A stretch of 64,000 bases of DNA from Alphaproteobacteria bacterium (GTDB taxonomy: Bacteria; Myxococcota_A; UBA796; GCA-2862545). Below are positions 62,196 through 64,000 of this stretch, piece by piece (positions within the stretch are counted from its first letter, which is position 1; every line of letters starts with the position of its first letter). The notes under the pieces were generated by a model. It had not been told where the DNA came from, did not search any database, and saw only the letters and a list, made by a program, of their open reading frames with translations. Made by a program: the position numbers and the translations under genes. The stretch spans positions 448,181-512,180 of the forward strand of contig JACKET010000004.1 of NCBI GenBank assembly GCA_020632875.1, in the 5' to 3' direction.

Positions 62196-63290
62196 ATGTC
62201 CTGGCTAGACCGATTCTCCACCGACCGAAATGACGGTTCGACGCAGGTCCGTGCCGGCTCCCGACGTGTGCGCGACCTCATCGCCCAGGCGCGCTTCCGC
62301 GAGGCCCTCGCGGAGATCGAAGCCTCCGGCGGGCCCGATGCGGCGGGCTGGGCGGCCGAGGTGTCGCAGCGCGCCGCGGTGCACTGGCTCCGCGAGGCCG
62401 AGAACGCGTGCCACCAGGGCGAACGCGAGCAGATGAACGCGGCGCTGGCCGAAGCAGCCCGGTACTACCGGGACGATCTCGGCCCCGTGTTCCGCGAGGC
62501 CCGGCGGCGCATCCGCTCGCGCATCCTCGAGCTCACCAGCGCACCGCACTGGGTCGCGCTCCTGCACGCCGCGACCGACCAGCGCGCCGTGCACTTCAGC
62601 ACGCCGTCCCTGCCGGCTCCGTCGAGCTACGCGGCCTTCGCCAACGAGCGTCTGGTGGCGCTGGTCGCGCGGAAGCTCGGCGAGACGGCACTGGCGACGG
62701 ACGCGCTCGAGCGGATCGACGCGAAGCGGCTGGAGGCCGCGCGCGACCTGTTGAAGAAGGCCTACCCCGACTCGCTGGCCGCGCGGATCGACGAGGTGTC
62801 TGGCGAGTTCGTGCGCGCCGCGCTGCACGTGGCGAGCGGCCGGCCCGACCTGGCGGTGCTGCCGCTGCTCGAGCTGCCCGTCACCCAGCCGCTGGTGTGC
62901 CTGGAGCGGGCCCGTGTGGCGTACGCCCTGGGGTATCCGGGAACGGCGATGCTCGCGCTGTCCGACTTTCGCACGAACCACGGCGGCCACGAGACGGTCC
63001 GCCGGCTGCACACGGGCGTGTTCATGGCGCAGATGGCCGTGCAGTGCGGGGATGCCGAGCGGGCCGTCGAGATCCTCGAGACGGTGCCGCTCGAGGACGT
63101 GGGGCGGCGCCCCGTCCTGCTGTATGCGCAGCTCCTCGGTGCCGTGGGGCGCGTGGAGGACGGGCGAAACGTGCTGGAGGGCTGGCTCGCCACGCACCCC
63201 GACGACGAGGAGGCGCGCGCGCTGGCTGCGGAGCTCGACGACCCTTCGGTGCGTACCGGAAGTGGGCTCATGGAATCGCCGCAGGAGTAG
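62196..63290 (+). CDS. TPR-like helical cytoplasmic protein
   Basis: 364 residues without signal peptide. Helical throughout, with pairs of helices that read like TPR (FREALAEIEASGGPDAAGW, QMAVQCGDAERAVEILETVP, QLLGAVGRVEDGRNVLEGWL). Probably a scaffold. The start at 62196 is chosen because the preceding in-frame residues are of low quality and overlap the divergent gene. Last gene before the repeat-rich end of the window. Confidence 0.7.
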   Translation: MSWLDRFSTDRNDGSTQVRAGSRRVRDLIAQARFREALAEIEASGGPDAAGWAAEVSQRAAVHWLREAENACHQGEREQMNAALAEAARYYRDDLGPVFREARRRIRSRILELTSAPHWVALLHAATDQRAVHFSTPSLPAPSSYAAFANERLVALVARKLGETALATDALERIDAKRLEAARDLLKKAYPDSLAARIDEVSGEFVRAALHVASGRPDLAVLPLLELPVTQPLVCLERARVAYALGYPGTAMLALSDFRTNHGGHETVRRLHTGVFMAQMAVQCGDAERAVEILETVPLEDVGRRPVLLYAQLLGAVGRVEDGRNVLEGWLATHPDDEEARALAAELDDPSVRTGSGLMESPQE

Positions 63291-63339
63291 GTCCCCCGAC
63301 GCATGGCAGGAGCGAGCGCTGTCGGTTGGAAGACCACGG

Positions 63340-63416
63340 GATCCCGGCTCGTACACGAGATCCCGGCTCGTCGATCCGACCGGCGTGGGGGCTCGGACGG
63401 CGGGATCCCGGCTCGT
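63340..63416 (+). repeat. Three direct copies of GATCCCGGCTCGT
   Basis: Copies begin at 63340, 63359 and 63404. Two inverted copies of its core (GAGCCGGGATC) lie at 63845-63855 and 63891-63901, so the family brackets the region. Confidence 0.85.
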
Positions 63417-63640
63417 CGAGCCCGCCCGGATCGACGGGCGAGCTCCCGGCAACCCTTACTCCGCGCTTCGCGCTTCGCCTCGCTTCGCTCGTTGACATGA
63501 CTGCGGGAGACACGGCCCGACCTGCGTCCCGGTTTCGTTGGGCGGGTCGGAGGCTTTCCAGAGGAGGGGCGAAACCGTGCCGCCGCGGTCGGTCCTGCGG
63601 GGTCTGAGGGTTGGGATGTTCGGAGGAGCATCGGGCAGGG

Positions 63641-63806
63641 AACGCATCCTGGCGCGAAGCAACGGGGGTTCAACGCATCCTTCGGGGAGGCAACGGACCC
63701 CGAACGCACTCTCAGAGGAGGCATCGAACCCCGAACGCATCCAATTCGCGCTCTTGGAGCCGTGCAGGATGCGTTGAACCCCCGATGCCTCCGCCGAGGA
63801 TGCGTT
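63641..63806. repeat. Five copies of AACGCATCC/GGATGCGTT
   Basis: Direct copies at 63641, 63672 and 63734; inverted copies at 63768 and 63798. Together the last direct and the first inverted copy form a hairpin-capable pair (25 nt apart). Confidence 0.8.
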
Positions 63807-63844
63807 GCGGGTCCGATGCTTCGGGCTACGCCGGGCGGACCGGC

Positions 63845-63903
63845 GAGCCGGGATCCCGCGGCCGACACCCGCAGCGGCGCCGTCTCCGACGAGCCGGGAT
63901 CCC
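63845..63903 (-). repeat. Two inverted copies of the GATCCCGGCTC motif
   Basis: GAGCCGGGATC at 63845-63855 and again at 63891-63901, both followed by CCCG or CCGC. They oppose the three direct copies 0.45 kb to the left. Confidence 0.8.
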
Positions 63904-64000
63904 GCTCCGAACATCCCATCGCGCACGCGCACGCGCACCGCCTGCGGCTGGGCACGGGTCGGGCCTCGAACGCCCTGCCGATGCGGAGCTCTCCCGAACA

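Larger units (their letters stand above)
63291..64000. other. Repeat-rich gene-free end region (710 nt)
   Basis: I see no credible gene. Reading frames here are short, Arg/Pro-rich and overlap the repeats. Two short motifs each occur five times in direct and inverted orientation (GATCCCGGCTCGT and AACGCATCC families). Confidence 0.6.

Noticed and set aside
63340..63903. Insertion-sequence ends
   Set aside because: The motifs are only 9-13 bp and occur in more than two copies; no transposase or target duplication was seen.

Overview
The window looks like a chromosomal piece of a member of the Myxococcota (myxobacteria and relatives). It is very GC-rich and densely packed. It carries membrane-anchored Ser/Thr kinases with proline-rich tails, several proteins ending in a MYXO-CTERM-type sorting signal (Cys, hydrophobic stretch, Arg cluster), MopE-like Asp/Cys-rich metal-binding repeats, Asp-rich linkers, Sel1 and TIGR02996-type proteins, and many small lipoproteins. 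I see no rRNA, tRNA, CRISPR array, transposase, integrase or phage gene, so no mobile element is recognisable. Order-level placement is not possible from this alone.

Layout. 0-1.3 kb: the end of a sorted surface protein, then a di-CXXCH lipoprotein. 1.3-8.5 kb (minus): an ATPase/TPR regulator with a C-terminal winged helix, a GT-C glycosyltransferase, a sulfatase-like lipoprotein and an AglD/LPG-synthase-like membrane protein, probably an envelope glycan or lipid module. 9.9-14.6 kb (minus): a four-gene operon made of a transmembrane Ser/Thr kinase, a TPR protein, an Asp-repeat lipoprotein and a zinc-ribbon membrane protein. The first and last products share the same C-terminal peptide, ending S-D-L-K-N-P-F-x-K. 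14.7-17.9 kb: a PhoB/PhoR-like two-component pair with a TIGR02996-like protein. 17.9-26.9 kb: a Sel1 protein, the ABC-F factor EttA, an iron-sulfur photolyase, a second kinase with an H-G-D catalytic loop, and a coupled operon holding a UbiA-family protein and a reduced histidine kinase. 28.1-43.2 kb: secreted lipoproteins, an outer-membrane barrel, four alpha/beta hydrolases, a TonB-like triple-repeat protein coupled to a class III cyclase, a two-lobed retropepsin-like/TPR protein, enolase and a GNAT enzyme. 43.8-46.7 kb: an acetate kinase fused to a PduL-type phosphotransacylase, coupled to a lipoprotein. 46.8-62.2 kb: a bestrophin channel, then a suf Fe-S assembly locus split in two. rrf2-sufB lies at 57.6-59.5 kb and sufC-sufD-sufS at 47.7-50.8 kb, with three opposite-strand cell-surface genes (50.9-57.6 kb) between them.

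Three spacers of 0.6-1.2 kb (26.9-28.1, 43.2-43.8 and 63.3-64.0 kb) have no credible gene but are full of direct and inverted repeats. One GGAGGACGCGGAGG-type family is shared by the first two. Most of the remaining gaps are under 200 bases, and many neighbouring genes overlap through ATGA, GTGA, TTGA or TGATG junctions, which implies translational coupling.

The strongest leads are the kinase operon bracketed by the shared C-terminal peptide, the AckA-PduL fusion, the interrupted suf locus, the perfect palindromes in three promoter regions, and the unusually short, uncharged signal peptides that predominate among the exported proteins.
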